Positions 32,207 to 40,705 of a stretch of 64,000 nucleotides of DNA are shown piece by piece. How positions within the stretch are numbered: position 1 is the stretch's first letter; each line of letters opens with the position of its first letter. The translations under genes were made by a program, and so were the position numbers. The stretch is from DATAVK01 sp036267755 (GTDB lineage: Bacteria > Actinomycetota > Actinomycetes > JAFAQI01): positions 3,174 to 67,173 of the forward strand of contig DATAVK010000137.1 in NCBI GenBank assembly GCA_036267755.1. Reading direction: 5' to 3'. Under the pieces are notes generated by a model. That model made no database searches and was not told where the DNA came from. It saw nothing but the letters and a program-made list of their open reading frames with translations.

Positions 32207-33471
32207 CGGCCGGTCCCGGCATACACCACGGCTGGCGAGTCGTCGCCGCCACCGAGCCCGAAGGCGTCGTGCACGGCGCGGACGGCGACCGGCACGTCCG
32301 TGTCCTGGCAGACCACGGACACCCGGATCTCGGAGGTGGAGATGTTCTGCACGTTGACGCCCGCCGCCGCCAGCGCCTCGAAGAACGTCGCGGAGACACC
32401 CGGGTGCGAGCGCATACCGGCACCCACTAGCGACACCTTGCCGATGTGGTCGTCGTACAGCAGCGAGTCGAAGCCGATCGCGACGCGCACCTTTTCCAAT
32501 GCTGCCAACGCCTTCGAGCCGTCGTCGCGCGGCAATGTGAAGGAGACGTCGGTGCGGCCGGTCGCGCCGGAGACGTTCTGCACGATCATGTCGATGTTGA
32601 CGTCCGCGTCGGCGACGGCTCGGAAGATCCCGGCAGCCTCGCCCGGCTTGTCCGGCACGCCGACGACCGTGATGCGCGCCTCCTTGAGGTCGTGCGCGAC
32701 GCCGGAGATGATCGCCTGCTCCATCTGTTCCTCCTCGGATACGCCGACCACCCAGGTGCCTTCGCGATCGGTGAACGACGAACGCACATGGACCGGTACG
32801 TCGTACCGGCGCGCGTACTCGACGCAGCGCAACATCAGGACCTTCGCGCCGCAGGCCGCCATCTCGAGCATCTCCTCGTAGGAGATGCGGGCAAGCCGCT
32901 GCGCGCTCCGGACCAGTCTCGGGTCGGCGGTGAAGACACCGTCGACGTCGGTGTAGATCTCACAGACATCGGCATGCAGCGCGGCGGCCAGCGCGACGGC
33001 GGTGGTGTCCGATCCGCCGCGACCGAGCGTGGTGATGTCCTTGGTGTCCTGGCTGACGCCCTGGAAGCCGGCGACGATCGCGATGTAGCCCTTCCCGATC
33101 GCCTCGGCGATCCGGCCCGGCGTCACGTCGATGATGCGAGCCTTGCCGTGCGTCGAGTCCGTGATCACCCCGGCCTGCGACCCGGTGAAGGACCGGACCT
33201 CGAAGCCCTGGTTGGCGATCGCCATCGCGAGCAGCGCCATCGAGATCCGCTCACCCGCGGTGAGCAACATGTCGAGCTCTCGCGGCGGCGGCAGCGGCGA
33301 GACCTGTTGCGCGAGGTCCATCAGGTCGTCAGTGGTGTCGCCCATCGCGGAGACCACGACAACGACATCGTTGCCGGCGCGGCGAGCATCGACGATCCGT
33401 TGCGCCACGCGCTTGATCCGCTCCGCGTCACCGACCGACGAGCCGCCGTACTTCTGCACGACCAGGCTCAT
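32203..33471 (-). CDS. lysC: Aspartate kinase
   Basis: This 422-residue aspartokinase has the N-terminal KYGGSSVGD signature, the catalytic domain to about residue 250 (LGRGGSDTTAVALA, YTDVDGVFTADPR), and two C-terminal ACT domains (ITVVGVPDKPGEAAGIF and VSLVGAGMRSHPGVSATFF) for lysine/threonine feedback. In this class an internal start often yields the beta subunit. The message is probably leaderless: TAGAAT lies 6 nt before the ATG. Confidence 0.96.
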   Translation of the reverse strand: MSLVVQKYGGSSVGDAERIKRVAQRIVDARRAGNDVVVVVSAMGDTTDDLMDLAQQVSPLPPPRELDMLLTAGERISMALLAMAIANQGFEVRSFTGSQAGVITDSTHGKARIIDVTPGRIAEAIGKGYIAIVAGFQGVSQDTKDITTLGRGGSDTTAVALAAALHADVCEIYTDVDGVFTADPRLVRSAQRLARISYEEMLEMAACGAKVLMLRCVEYARRYDVPVHVRSSFTDREGTWVVGVSEEEQMEQAIISGVAHDLKEARITVVGVPDKPGEAAGIFRAVADADVNIDMIVQNVSGATGRTDVSFTLPRDDGSKALAALEKVRVAIGFDSLLYDDHIGKVSLVGAGMRSHPGVSATFFEALAAAGVNVQNISTSEIRVSVVCQDTDVPVAVRAVHDAFGLGGGDDSPAVVYAGTGR

Positions 33472-33483
33472 GCCGCGATTCTA
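33469..33483 (-). promoter_or_regulatory. lysC: -10 box of a predicted leaderless lysC-asd operon
   Basis: TAGAAT (minus strand, 33478-33483) ends 6 nt before the lysC ATG. This is the closest match to the TATAAT consensus among the boxes of this type in the window. Confidence 0.6.
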
Positions 33484-33501
33484 TTGGCTCACCTCCACCG
33501 A

Positions 33502-33547
33502 GTTTGTGAACCGCGGCTGCTCGCGGGCGCAGTGGCGGTTCACAAAC
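33502..33547. repeat. Perfect 13-bp inverted repeat between recR and lysC
   Basis: GTTTGTGAACCGC (33502-33514) and GCGGTTCACAAAC (33535-33547) are exact inverted copies with a 20-nt spacer. They lie between the recR stop and the lysC promoter. The element may be a weak terminator for recR or an operator for lysC. No T tract follows. Confidence 0.6.
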
Positions 33548-33556
33548 CGTCGGGAG

Positions 33557-34156
33557 CTACACGTCGAGCAGGCGACGACCCTCGAAGGCCCGGCCGAGCG
33601 TGACCTCGTCGGCGTACTCCAAGTCGCCGCCGACCGGCAGGCCGCTGGCGAGCCGGGTGACCCGAAGCCCCATCGGCTTGACCAGCCGGGCGAGGTACGT
33701 CGCGGTCGCCTCGCCTTCGAGGTTGGGGTCCGTCGCGACGATGAGCTCGGTCACGGTGTCGTCGGCGAGCCGGGTCATCAGCTCGCGGATCCGCAGGTCG
33801 TCCGGGCCGACGCCCTCGATCGGGGAGATGGCGCCGCCGAGCACGTGATAGCGGCCTCGGAACTCGCGGGTCCGCTCGATCGCGACGACGTCCTTGGGCT
33901 CCTCGACGACGCAGATGATCGCCAGGTCGCGCCGCGGGTCACGGCAGACCCGGCACTGGTCCTCCTGGGACACGTTGCCGCAGATGGTGCAGAAGCGGAC
34001 CTTGTCCTTCACCTCGGTGAGGGCGAGGACCAGCCGGCGGACGTCGACGGGGTCGGCAGCGAGCAGGTGGAACGCGATGCGCTGCGCGCTCTTGGGCCCG
34101 ACACCGGGCAGCCGGCCGAGCTCGTCGATCAGATCCTGGACCGCGCCTTCGTACAC
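33557..34156 (-). CDS. recR: Recombination mediator RecR
   Basis: This 199-residue RecR protein has the helix-hairpin-helix LGRLPGVGPKSAQRIAFHLL, the zinc motif CTICGNVSQEDQCRVC, a Toprim domain (ICVVEEPKDVVAIE, TELIVATDPNLEGEATA) and a C-terminal ATP-like motif. It loads RecA in the RecFOR pathway. The GTG lies 10 bp after the ybaB stop in the classic dnaX-ybaB-recR order. Confidence 0.96.
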   Translation of the reverse strand: MYEGAVQDLIDELGRLPGVGPKSAQRIAFHLLAADPVDVRRLVLALTEVKDKVRFCTICGNVSQEDQCRVCRDPRRDLAIICVVEEPKDVVAIERTREFRGRYHVLGGAISPIEGVGPDDLRIRELMTRLADDTVTELIVATDPNLEGEATATYLARLVKPMGLRVTRLASGLPVGGDLEYADEVTLGRAFEGRRLLDV

Positions 34157-34166
34157 GTCGGCGCCG

Positions 34167-34496
34167 CTAGAAGCCCGGCAGCCCGAGGCCGCCGCCCATG
34201 CCGCCGGCGAGTGGTCCCATGGTGGTCTCGGCCAGCTCGTCCGCCGCCCGCTTGGCGTCGCGGACGGCCGCCACGATGAGGTCCTGCAGCGTCTCCAGAT
34301 CGTCGACGTCGACCGCCTTGGGGTCGATGACGAGATCGGTCAGCTCGCCGGAGCCGGTGAGCGTCGCGCGGACCAGACCGCCACCGGCGGTGCCCTCGAC
34401 GACGGCCTTCTGCAGCTCGGCTTGGGCGGCCAACAGCTCGCGCTGCATCTTCTGGGCCTGCTGCATCAGCTGCTGCATGTTCGGCTGCGGTGGCAT
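34167..34496 (-). CDS. YbaB/EbfC nucleoid-associated protein
   Basis: This 109-residue DNA-binding protein has the YbaB signature MQQLMQQAQKMQRELLAAQ, VEGTAGGGLVRATLTGSGEL and VIDPKAVD, ending in a Gly-rich tail (MGGGLGLPGF). It forms dimers that bind DNA. The ATG at 34496 is supported by homology and by TACCCT 6 nt upstream, so this gene may also be transcribed independently of dnaX. Confidence 0.95.
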   Translation of the reverse strand: MPPQPNMQQLMQQAQKMQRELLAAQAELQKAVVEGTAGGGLVRATLTGSGELTDLVIDPKAVDVDDLETLQDLIVAAVRDAKRAADELAETTMGPLAGGMGGGLGLPGF

Positions 34497-34508
34497 GCCG
34501 CCAGGGTA
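34494..34508 (-). promoter_or_regulatory. -10 box of a predicted leaderless ybaB transcript
   Basis: TACCCT (minus strand, 34503-34508) ends 6 nt before the ybaB ATG, within the 74-bp gap after dnaX. Confidence 0.5.
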
Positions 34509-34570
34509 CGGCGAGCGACCGACATCGTCGCGCGGCTCGCGGGTCCTCGAGCGGAGGCCGCGAGCAGGAG

Positions 34571-36448
34571 CTAGGAGTGGTCGATCTCGCCGATCACCTG
34601 CGCGCCCAGACCGTCCTGGAGCAAGGCGAGCGCCGCGTCCTGCGGGTCCTGGCGACCAGCCGCCGGCTGTGCCGGATCCGAGAGGTCGACCTCGACGTCG
34701 TCCGGCTCGGGCTCCAGCTCGATAGCCGGGGCCGATCGCGTCGTACCGCCCGTCGATGTGGCCGGAGGTGCGGGAGCCGCGCCGCCCACGGTCTTGAGCG
34801 CGAGGTCCAGACCCGCGACTTCCTTGAGCGCCTGGCGGAAGACCTCGGCCTTGCCCTCCTCGAACTGCTTCGCGAACAGCGAGGGCGTGAACTCCAGCGT
34901 CACCGACCGCGAGTCGGCATCGATGACCGTGGCGTACTGGCTGAGCATCGTGAAGGCGACCCGGCTGCGTTGCTTCACCGCCTCGAGTACGTCGTCCCAC
35001 AGCCGACGGATGGCGGCGGCATCGACCCCGCCCGCGGCGACGCCGCCCGGGGTGGCCGGCTGCGGAGCCACGGCGGCGGCCGGCTGCGGAGCCACGGCGG
35101 CGGCGGGCTGGTCGGCGACCGGCTCCGGCTCGATCACGGCGGGCTCGGGGGGTGCAGGCTCGTCGGCAGCTGGGTCCTCCGCAACGGCAGCGGCGGGCGC
35201 CTCGACAACGGCCGGCTCCGCGGCAGCCGACTCAGGCGTCGACGCTGCCGGCTCCGACACCTCGGACGACGGGGCGGGTACGCCAGTGGCGGCCAGCCGG
35301 CGTTCCATCCGGTCGAGCCGGGCGAGCAACGAGGAGACGTCGGACGCTGCGCCGGGCAGCAGGACCCGGGCCGCCGCGAGCTCGAGCACCAGCCGGGTCG
35401 AGGTGGTTCCCCGCATCTCGACGAGGGCGGCAGCCATCAGGTCGGCCGCGCGGGACAGCCACGCCCGACCGGAACGGGCCGCCTGTCCGCGCATCCGCTC
35501 GAGCTCGTCCGCGGGCAGGTCGAGCAGGCCGTTCTCACCGGCGTCCGGGACCGCATCGAGAACCAGCAGGTCACGGAATCGCTCGAGCAGGTCCTGGGCG
35601 AACCGGCGGGGGTCGAGGCCGGCCTCGATCACCCGGTCGACCGCCCCGAACACCGCGGCGCCGTCGTTCGCGCCGAACGCGTCGACAACCTCGTCGAGCA
35701 GGGCTCCGTCGGTGTAGCCGAGCAGCGACAGCGCCCGGGCATAGGTGATCCCCTCGTCACCGGCCCCCGCGGCCAGCTGGTCGAGGATCGACTGCGCGTC
35801 ACGGGCCGATCCGCCGCCCGCGCGGACGATCAGCGGCAGCACCAGCGGGTCGACCTCGATGCCTTCTCGCTCGCACAGTCCTGCGAGGTGCTCCCGCATG
35901 ACCTGCGGCGGGATCAACCGGAACCGGTAGTGGAAGGTCCGCGACCTGATCGTCGCGAGCACCTTGTCGGGCTCGGTGGTCGCGAAGATGAACTTGACGT
36001 GCGGCGGGGGCTCCTCGACGACCTTGAGCAGCGCGTTGAAGGCCGCGGTCGTGATCATGTGGGCCTCGTCGATGATGTACACCTTGAATCGCGACGACAC
36101 CGGGGCGAAGTAGGCGCGTTCCCGCAGGTCACGGGCGTCATCGACCAGGCCGTGCGAGGCGGCGTCGATCTCGACCACGTCGAGCGAGCCCGGCCCCATC
36201 GGTGCCAGCGCCACGCACGAGTCGCACACGCCGCACGGCGTCGGGGTCGGCCCCTTCTCGCAGTTCAGCGACCGAGCCAGGATGCGTGCGCTCGAGGTCT
36301 TGCCGCAGCCACGCGGGCCGCTGAACAGGTAGGCGTGATGGATCTTGCCGTTGCGCAACGCCTGCGAGATCGGCTCGGTGACGTGCTCCTGCCCGACCAC
36401 CTCAGCGAAGGTGCCCGGCCGGTACTTGCGGTACAGCGCGAGGGACAC
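34571..36448 (-). CDS. dnaX: DNA polymerase III gamma/tau subunit
   Basis: This 625-residue clamp-loader subunit has Walker A GPRGCGKTSSARILA, the zinc module CGVCDSC after an upstream Cys, DEAH, and the sensor region FIFATTEPDKV. A Pro/Ala-rich linker (about residues 400-470) leads to a C-terminal tau-like domain. I see no A-rich slippery sequence for a gamma frameshift. The GTG at 36448 has GGGAGG upstream; the longer frame would run into the SRP RNA gene. The linker contains a 24-bp tandem repeat. Confidence 0.95.
   Translation of the reverse strand: MSLALYRKYRPGTFAEVVGQEHVTEPISQALRNGKIHHAYLFSGPRGCGKTSSARILARSLNCEKGPTPTPCGVCDSCVALAPMGPGSLDVVEIDAASHGLVDDARDLRERAYFAPVSSRFKVYIIDEAHMITTAAFNALLKVVEEPPPHVKFIFATTEPDKVLATIRSRTFHYRFRLIPPQVMREHLAGLCEREGIEVDPLVLPLIVRAGGGSARDAQSILDQLAAGAGDEGITYARALSLLGYTDGALLDEVVDAFGANDGAAVFGAVDRVIEAGLDPRRFAQDLLERFRDLLVLDAVPDAGENGLLDLPADELERMRGQAARSGRAWLSRAADLMAAALVEMRGTTSTRLVLELAAARVLLPGAASDVSSLLARLDRMERRLAATGVPAPSSEVSEPAASTPESAAAEPAVVEAPAAAVAEDPAADEPAPPEPAVIEPEPVADQPAAAVAPQPAAAVAPQPATPGGVAAGGVDAAAIRRLWDDVLEAVKQRSRVAFTMLSQYATVIDADSRSVTLEFTPSLFAKQFEEGKAEVFRQALKEVAGLDLALKTVGGAAPAPPATSTGGTTRSAPAIELEPEPDDVEVDLSDPAQPAAGRQDPQDAALALLQDGLGAQVIGEIDHS
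35054..35101. repeat. Two 24-bp tandem repeats within dnaX
   Basis: Two identical 24-bp units encode AAAVAPQP twice within the linker between the ATPase and C-terminal domains. The repeat is in frame and probably varies in number among relatives. Confidence 0.8.
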
Positions 36449-36470
36449 CGACAACCTCCCAGAAACGAGG

Positions 36471-36558
36471 ACCCCTCGCACACCCGCCAGAGCCCGCTTG
36501 CCCTTGCTGCCTTCCGGCCCTGGGGGGGTTGGGCGAGGTGACGCCGCACGAGGGGTCG
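36471..36558 (-). ncRNA. ffs: Small signal recognition particle RNA (4.5S type)
   Basis: The terminal helix CGAGGGGT/ACCCCTCG closes a hairpin of about 88 nt. The apical part has the SRP signature GGCCGGAAGGCAGCAAGG, holding the GGAA tetraloop and the symmetric internal loop for Ffh binding. Its location between tRNA-Ser and dnaX is typical of actinobacteria. A TAGAGT box (36565-36570, minus strand) lies 6 nt upstream of the predicted 5' end. Confidence 0.93.
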
Positions 36559-36632
36559 TCCTCCACTCTAGCCACGCCGTCGGACCGTCGACCGCTCTCC
36601 ACAGCCACCTCGAATCGCCTAGACTCGTCGCC

Positions 36633-36718
36633 GGAGGATTCGCCTAGTTGGCCTATGGCGCACGCTTGGAAAGCGTGTTGGGGGTAACCCCTCGCGAGTT
36701 CGAATCTCGCATCCTCCG
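36633..36718 (+). tRNA. tRNA-Ser (anticodon GGA)
   Basis: The acceptor stem GGAGGAT/ATCCTCC, the anticodon stem ACGCT/AGCGT with loop reading GGA, a long variable arm (GTTGGGGGTAACCCCTC) and the T arm CGAGTTCGAATCTCG are all visible. CCA is not encoded. Confidence 0.95.
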
Positions 36719-36779
36719 CTGGCTGGCCGAGCCGACGGAAGCAAGCGAACGGCGACGCAGCGAACGGCCGAGCGACACC

Positions 36780-36792
36780 GGAGGTTCCGATC
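36780..36792 (+). promoter_or_regulatory. Ribosome binding site in front of an ATC codon
   Basis: GGAGG at 36780-36784 is followed by 5 nt and then ATC at 36790, in frame with the mannosyltransferase-like gene. No ATG, GTG or TTG occurs in frame between the tRNA and the first transmembrane segment. The site therefore decides an unusual start or marks a base error. Confidence 0.55.
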
Positions 36793-38226
36793 GCGACGTC
36801 GGCGCGGCCCGCGACCTGGCCGACGTACGCCGGGCCCCTGCTCCTCGCCGTCTCCTTCGGGTGCCTCGCCGCCGTCGCGATCCTCGGGCCCAGCGCCGCC
36901 GAGCCGCCGCTCGGCGCCGCCGACGACGGGGCCACCCCGCCGTGGCACGTGAGCGCGCATCCCCCGCCGTACCTCGTCACGATCTTGCTCGTCCTCGCGG
37001 TCGCCGCAGCCGTCGTCGTCGCCCTCGCGGGGCTCACCGGCAGGTGGCGGCCGCGGCCGGCCCGGCTGCTCGCCGCGGGCCTGCTCGCCGCCGCCGCGCT
37101 GTCCCTGCTGCCGCCGATCGGGTCGGCGGACCCGCTGTCCTACGCCGCGTACGGGCGGACGGTTGTCACCGGCCACGACCCGTGGAGCACGACCCCGCGT
37201 CAGCTGGCCGCCACCGGTGACCCGGTCGGGCGCGCCGTCGAGACGCCCTGGCAGGACACCCCGAGCGTGTACGGGCCGATCGCGACCGCCGAGCAGGCCG
37301 CCGCGTCGGAGATCGCCGGTGACAACGTGGCGCTGACCGTGCTGCTCCTCGACCTGGTCGGCGGCCTGGTGTTCGCCGGAGCGGGGCTGCTGCTGCACCG
37401 GCTGGCCCGAGACCAGCGGGGGAAGCTGCGGGCGGCCGTGCTGTGGTCGGCCAACCCGCTGCTCTGGCTGGAGCTGGTCGCCGGTGCCCACCTCGATCTG
37501 CTGGCCGCGGGTGCCGCGCTGGCGGCGGTCGCCGTGGCGGCACGCAACCGGATTGCGGCGGGCGCGCTCGCCGGGGTGGCGGCGAGCATCAAGGCTCCTG
37601 TCGGCCTGGTCTGGCTGGGAATCGCCTGGTCCGCGCGGCGTTCCCGGCGAGCGCTGGTCGAGCTCGCAGCCGGCGCTCTGGTGGTGGCCGGAGTCGGGTA
37701 CGCCGTGGCCGGGACGGCCGTTTTTCGCCAGCTGCACCGCGCCTCGCGGCTGGTGTCGCTCGGCACCCCGTGGCGGCCGGTCGCCAACCTGGGAGTGTCA
37801 CGCTCGCTGATCAGCCTGCTCGCGCTGGTGCTGTTCGCGATCGTCGTCGCTGCGCTGCGCCGGTTGCACCCCGACATCCACGCCGGTACGCCGGCCGGCC
37901 TGGCCTTCGCGCTCACGCTGGCCTACACGCTGGCTGCGCCGTACTCACTGCCCTGGTACGACGCGGTGCCCTGGGTGCTGCTGCCCCTGATCGCGGCCAG
38001 CCGGCTCGACCTGGTCCTGCTCGCGCACACGGCGGTGCTCGCGCTCGCCTATATCCCCGGCCGGGCGGCGGTGACCCTGGCCGGCACCGAGCACGCGCTC
38101 ACCTGGGGGATGCGTACCGATGTGTCCCCAATCCTGCTGTTTGTGCTGCTGCTCGGGATCTTGTGGACCGCCTGGAATCGGCGGATGTGGCGAATCTCAC
38201 GGTGGACAACCCACCCACCCGCCTGA
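36790..38226 (+). CDS. Polytopic GT-C glycosyltransferase, MptB-like alpha-(1,6)-mannosyltransferase family
   Basis: From the ATC at 36790 this is a 478-residue protein with about 12 transmembrane segments. The loop after the second segment contains DPLSYAAYGRTVVTGHDPW, which fits the GT-C pattern of polyprenol-phosphomannose-dependent enzymes (MptA/MptB). A second conserved loop reads ETPWQDTPSVYGP. It would transfer mannose outside the membrane. Starting at the first GTG (36949) would delete the first transmembrane helix (PLLLAVSFGCLAAVAIL), which is clearly coding. The exact function is by family only. Confidence 0.78.
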   Translation: MATSARPATWPTYAGPLLLAVSFGCLAAVAILGPSAAEPPLGAADDGATPPWHVSAHPPPYLVTILLVLAVAAAVVVALAGLTGRWRPRPARLLAAGLLAAAALSLLPPIGSADPLSYAAYGRTVVTGHDPWSTTPRQLAATGDPVGRAVETPWQDTPSVYGPIATAEQAAASEIAGDNVALTVLLLDLVGGLVFAGAGLLLHRLARDQRGKLRAAVLWSANPLLWLELVAGAHLDLLAAGAALAAVAVAARNRIAAGALAGVAASIKAPVGLVWLGIAWSARRSRRALVELAAGALVVAGVGYAVAGTAVFRQLHRASRLVSLGTPWRPVANLGVSRSLISLLALVLFAIVVAALRRLHPDIHAGTPAGLAFALTLAYTLAAPYSLPWYDAVPWVLLPLIAASRLDLVLLAHTAVLALAYIPGRAAVTLAGTEHALTWGMRTDVSPILLFVLLLGILWTAWNRRMWRISRWTTHPPA

Positions 38227-38271
38227 GGTCGTCTTAGCCTGGTGCTTGCTCACAGCAAACGCTTTGGGCCG

Positions 38272-38443
38272 CTCACGGTGCGCCGAGTCCTGCCGGCCGT
38301 GACGCGACCAGTACACGACGGCAGGACCGGGGGACCCAACCGCGGGCATCGCGACTAGCGACAGCCGCCCGCATGGGGTGAAGCCGGCGATCTGCCGGCC
38401 GGGCACCTTCCAGCCCGAACCCGTCAGCTGACTTCGGAGGCGC
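38272..38443 (+). promoter_or_regulatory. ydaO/yuaA c-di-AMP riboswitch upstream of rpfA
   Basis: The conserved blocks appear in order: CGCCGAGTCCTGCC, GGGGGACCCAA, GGGGTGAAGCC, and the 3' block CAGCCCGAACCCGTCAGCTG followed by GGAGGC. This is the ydaO-yuaA class, which binds c-di-AMP and usually turns expression off. In Streptomyces the same class controls rpf genes. The start codon is 19 nt past the 3' end. A possible -10 (TAGCCT at 38235-38240) lies upstream. Confidence 0.92.
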
Positions 38444-38462
38444 AAGGAAGGGAAATCTCCGC

Positions 38463-39104
38463 ATGTCCAAGAACCGCTACCGCGGGCGCCATCGCCATGC
38501 CACCACCGCGCAACGGGTTACCGCCCTGAGCGCGATCGGCCTCGGCACCGCGGCCGTCTCCGCACTTATTGCACCCTCGGCCGCCCACGCTGCAACCAGC
38601 AGCGAGTGGGACAGCGTCGCCCACTGCGAATCCGGTGGGAACTGGAGCGACGACACCGGCAACGGCTACTACGGCGGCCTGCAGTTCTCCGCCTCCACCT
38701 GGGACGGCTTCGGCGGCACGGCGTACGCGCCGCGCGCCGACGAGGCCAGCCCGTCCGAGCAGATGGCGGTCGCCGACAAGGTGCTCGCGGCGCAGGGCTG
38801 GAACGCCTGGCCGGTCTGTTCGCGGGTGGCCGGCGTGTCCGGTGAGCCGACCGCTGAGGGTGTGCACACTCCCGCGCCGAGCACCCCGTCGTCCGGCCGC
38901 ACCAGCACGCCGAAGTCCTCGGCGCCGACCTTCGTGCCGGCCGTCAAGGGCGCGCACTACGTGGTGAAGCCGAACGACACGCTCTACGCGATCGCCCAGC
39001 GTCACCACGTCAAGGGCGGCTGGACCGCCGTCTATGAGATCAACAAGTCCGTCATCGGCGACGACCCGAGCCTCATCAAGCCCGGGATGAAGCTGAAGGT
39101 CTAA
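38463..39104 (+). CDS. rpfA: Resuscitation-promoting factor-like muralytic protein with LysM
   Basis: This 213-residue secreted protein has a signal peptide ending AHA (residue 44) and a transglycosylase-like Rpf domain. That domain shows WDSVAHCESGGNWS, with the catalytic Glu in HCESGGNW, then YYGGLQFSASTWDGFGG and a second Cys in WPVCS. A Ser/Thr/Pro linker leads to a C-terminal LysM domain (HYVVKPNDTLYAIAQRH...IKPGMKLKV). It should cleave peptidoglycan during growth or resuscitation. Expression is expected to fall when c-di-AMP is high. Confidence 0.95.
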   Translation: MSKNRYRGRHRHATTAQRVTALSAIGLGTAAVSALIAPSAAHAATSSEWDSVAHCESGGNWSDDTGNGYYGGLQFSASTWDGFGGTAYAPRADEASPSEQMAVADKVLAAQGWNAWPVCSRVAGVSGEPTAEGVHTPAPSTPSSGRTSTPKSSAPTFVPAVKGAHYVVKPNDTLYAIAQRHHVKGGWTAVYEINKSVIGDDPSLIKPGMKLKV

Positions 39105-39114
39105 CTGCACGCAT

Positions 39115-39183
39115 GGCCCATCAGTGGGCCGATAGCAACATCGATGGCCCATGGGTGTGGTCCCCACCACACCCATGGGCCAT
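39115..39183. terminator. Bidirectional terminator with an 18-bp perfect stem
   Basis: Between the convergent stops of rpfA and the CPBP protease lie a small hairpin (GGCCCA-TCAG-TGGGCC, 39115-39130) and a long perfect one. The long hairpin has an 18-bp stem at 39144-39161 and 39166-39183 with loop CCCC. No T tract is present, as is common for actinobacterial hairpin terminators. Confidence 0.8.
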
Positions 39184-39196
39184 TGGTGTGTCCGGG

Positions 39197-40681
39197 TCAG
39201 GCAAGATGCATCGAGTCGAGCATCCGGCCGAAGTCCTCGGTCGCCTTGACGCTGCCGGCGTTGAGGAACACCACCTCGAACGCGCCGCCGCTGTCGGGAA
39301 CCAGCACCGCATCGCCGTGGTGACCCCGGATATCGATGTCGACCTCGACCGCCGTACCGATCGGAAGCTCGATCTCGTGGGGGTTGGTGGCCGGACCGCC
39401 GAGCGATGACGACAGGACGCCGTCATCGGTCTGGAGCCGGGCCTCGATCTCGTCGGCGGTGAGCGCGTTCCGGCTGAGCAGGGGAAGGACCACGACCTCC
39501 GCTCCTGACGGCCCGTGCAGGTCCAACGGGGCGGCGCTGCTCGTTTCCGCCGGATCCGGCGCGGCACTCGACCACCCACCCGGGGCGGTGAACGACACCG
39601 GGCCGGCAGAGACGACGTGCGCCGGTGCCAGCACGATCGTGATGGCGGCAATGGTCAGTACGCCGTTGAAGCCTGCATGCGCGGCCATCGAGGTAGCGAG
39701 GCCGCGCTTGAGGTAGATGGCGGCGAAGCCGGCGCCCATGAAGCCGTAGTAGACGATGGCGCCGGGGATGAAGTGCCAGATCGCGAAAGCCAGTGCCGAG
39801 CCCACGATCGCCAGGCCCTTGCCTCGCGGCAGCAGCGCCTCCAGCAGCAAGCCGCGGAACAGGGTCTCTTCAACCAATGGCGCCGCGACACACGTGATGA
39901 GGACGACCAGCACGATGTGCGTCGGGTCTCCCTCGCTCATCAGCAGCAGGAAGCGCGGGTCGGGTGAGAGGTGCCCCACCGCCGTACTCACCAGGAAGAG
40001 CAGGACCCCGGACAGGCTGGCGCCCAGGACCAGGCCGGTGAGCAGCCGGACGACGAGTGACCCGTCGCCCCAGCGCAGCCGGATGCTCGGCGTGATCTGG
40101 GACACGACGATGCCGCCGATGACGCCGTAGAACGTCAGCGTCATCACGATGTCGATCCCGATCAGGACCGACGGCTCCAGGTTGGTGTCCTTGCCGATCA
40201 GGATTCCGGCGATCTGCATCACGCCGCCCAGCCCGATGGCGATCGCGACTAGTCGCAGCGCCCGGCGATCGAGCAACCGACCGTCGCGCCGCGCGTTCTC
40301 CTCGGTGTACGCCGGTGCCCTGGCCGGTTGGGCCGGCACCCAGACCCCGGGCGGTGGCGGCAGCTGTGGTGGCGGCGGGAGCAGTGGTGGTGGTGGCGGG
40401 AACAGTGGTGGCGGTGGCGGCGAAGTCGGTGGGAGGAGCGGAGCGGACGGTGCCGCGACGACCGGGGCCATGCCGAAGCGATCGGAGCCGGCGTACACCA
40501 GCGGTGCGTCCGGGGCGTGCGCCGCGGGGACCGGCGGGGGCGGCGCAGGCGGGGCTACCGGCAGAGCCGGAGATTCAGGCGGCTGGTAGGCCGGCGGCGG
40601 CGTAGTGATCCGCTGGTAACACTGCCCGCACCATGCCGCGCCCGCGGGCACCGCGGCGCCGCACTGCGAGCATGGGGACAC
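39197..40681 (-). CDS. CPBP intramembrane metalloprotease with zinc ribbon and Pro-rich region
   Basis: This 494-residue protein has, in order, an N-terminal zinc ribbon (CSQCG...CGQC), a Pro-rich region (residues 28-125), and eight or so membrane helices with the CPBP/Abi motifs EETLFRG, FAIWHFIPG and AAHAGFN. A C-terminal soluble domain (about 375-494) ends in DSMHLA. CPBP proteases cleave within membranes and can act on prenylated or bacteriocin-type substrates. The zinc ribbon and tail are extra to the core family. The start is a GTG with AGGAGGGG very close. Confidence 0.88.
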   Translation of the reverse strand: MSPCSQCGAAVPAGAAWCGQCYQRITTPPPAYQPPESPALPVAPPAPPPPVPAAHAPDAPLVYAGSDRFGMAPVVAAPSAPLLPPTSPPPPPLFPPPPPLLPPPPQLPPPPGVWVPAQPARAPAYTEENARRDGRLLDRRALRLVAIAIGLGGVMQIAGILIGKDTNLEPSVLIGIDIVMTLTFYGVIGGIVVSQITPSIRLRWGDGSLVVRLLTGLVLGASLSGVLLFLVSTAVGHLSPDPRFLLLMSEGDPTHIVLVVLITCVAAPLVEETLFRGLLLEALLPRGKGLAIVGSALAFAIWHFIPGAIVYYGFMGAGFAAIYLKRGLATSMAAHAGFNGVLTIAAITIVLAPAHVVSAGPVSFTAPGGWSSAAPDPAETSSAAPLDLHGPSGAEVVVLPLLSRNALTADEIEARLQTDDGVLSSSLGGPATNPHEIELPIGTAVEVDIDIRGHHGDAVLVPDSGGAFEVVFLNAGSVKATEDFGRMLDSMHLA

Positions 40682-40705
40682 CCCCTCCTATCGGCGCCCC
40701 AATCG

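Noticed and set aside
34571..36448. Programmed frameshift in dnaX
   Set aside because: No A-rich slippery heptamer or following structure was seen; GC-rich dnaX genes often lack it.
40320..40460. GGT-rich stretch as a repeat element
   Set aside because: It encodes the Pro-rich segment of the CPBP protein on the minus strand and is explained by codon use.
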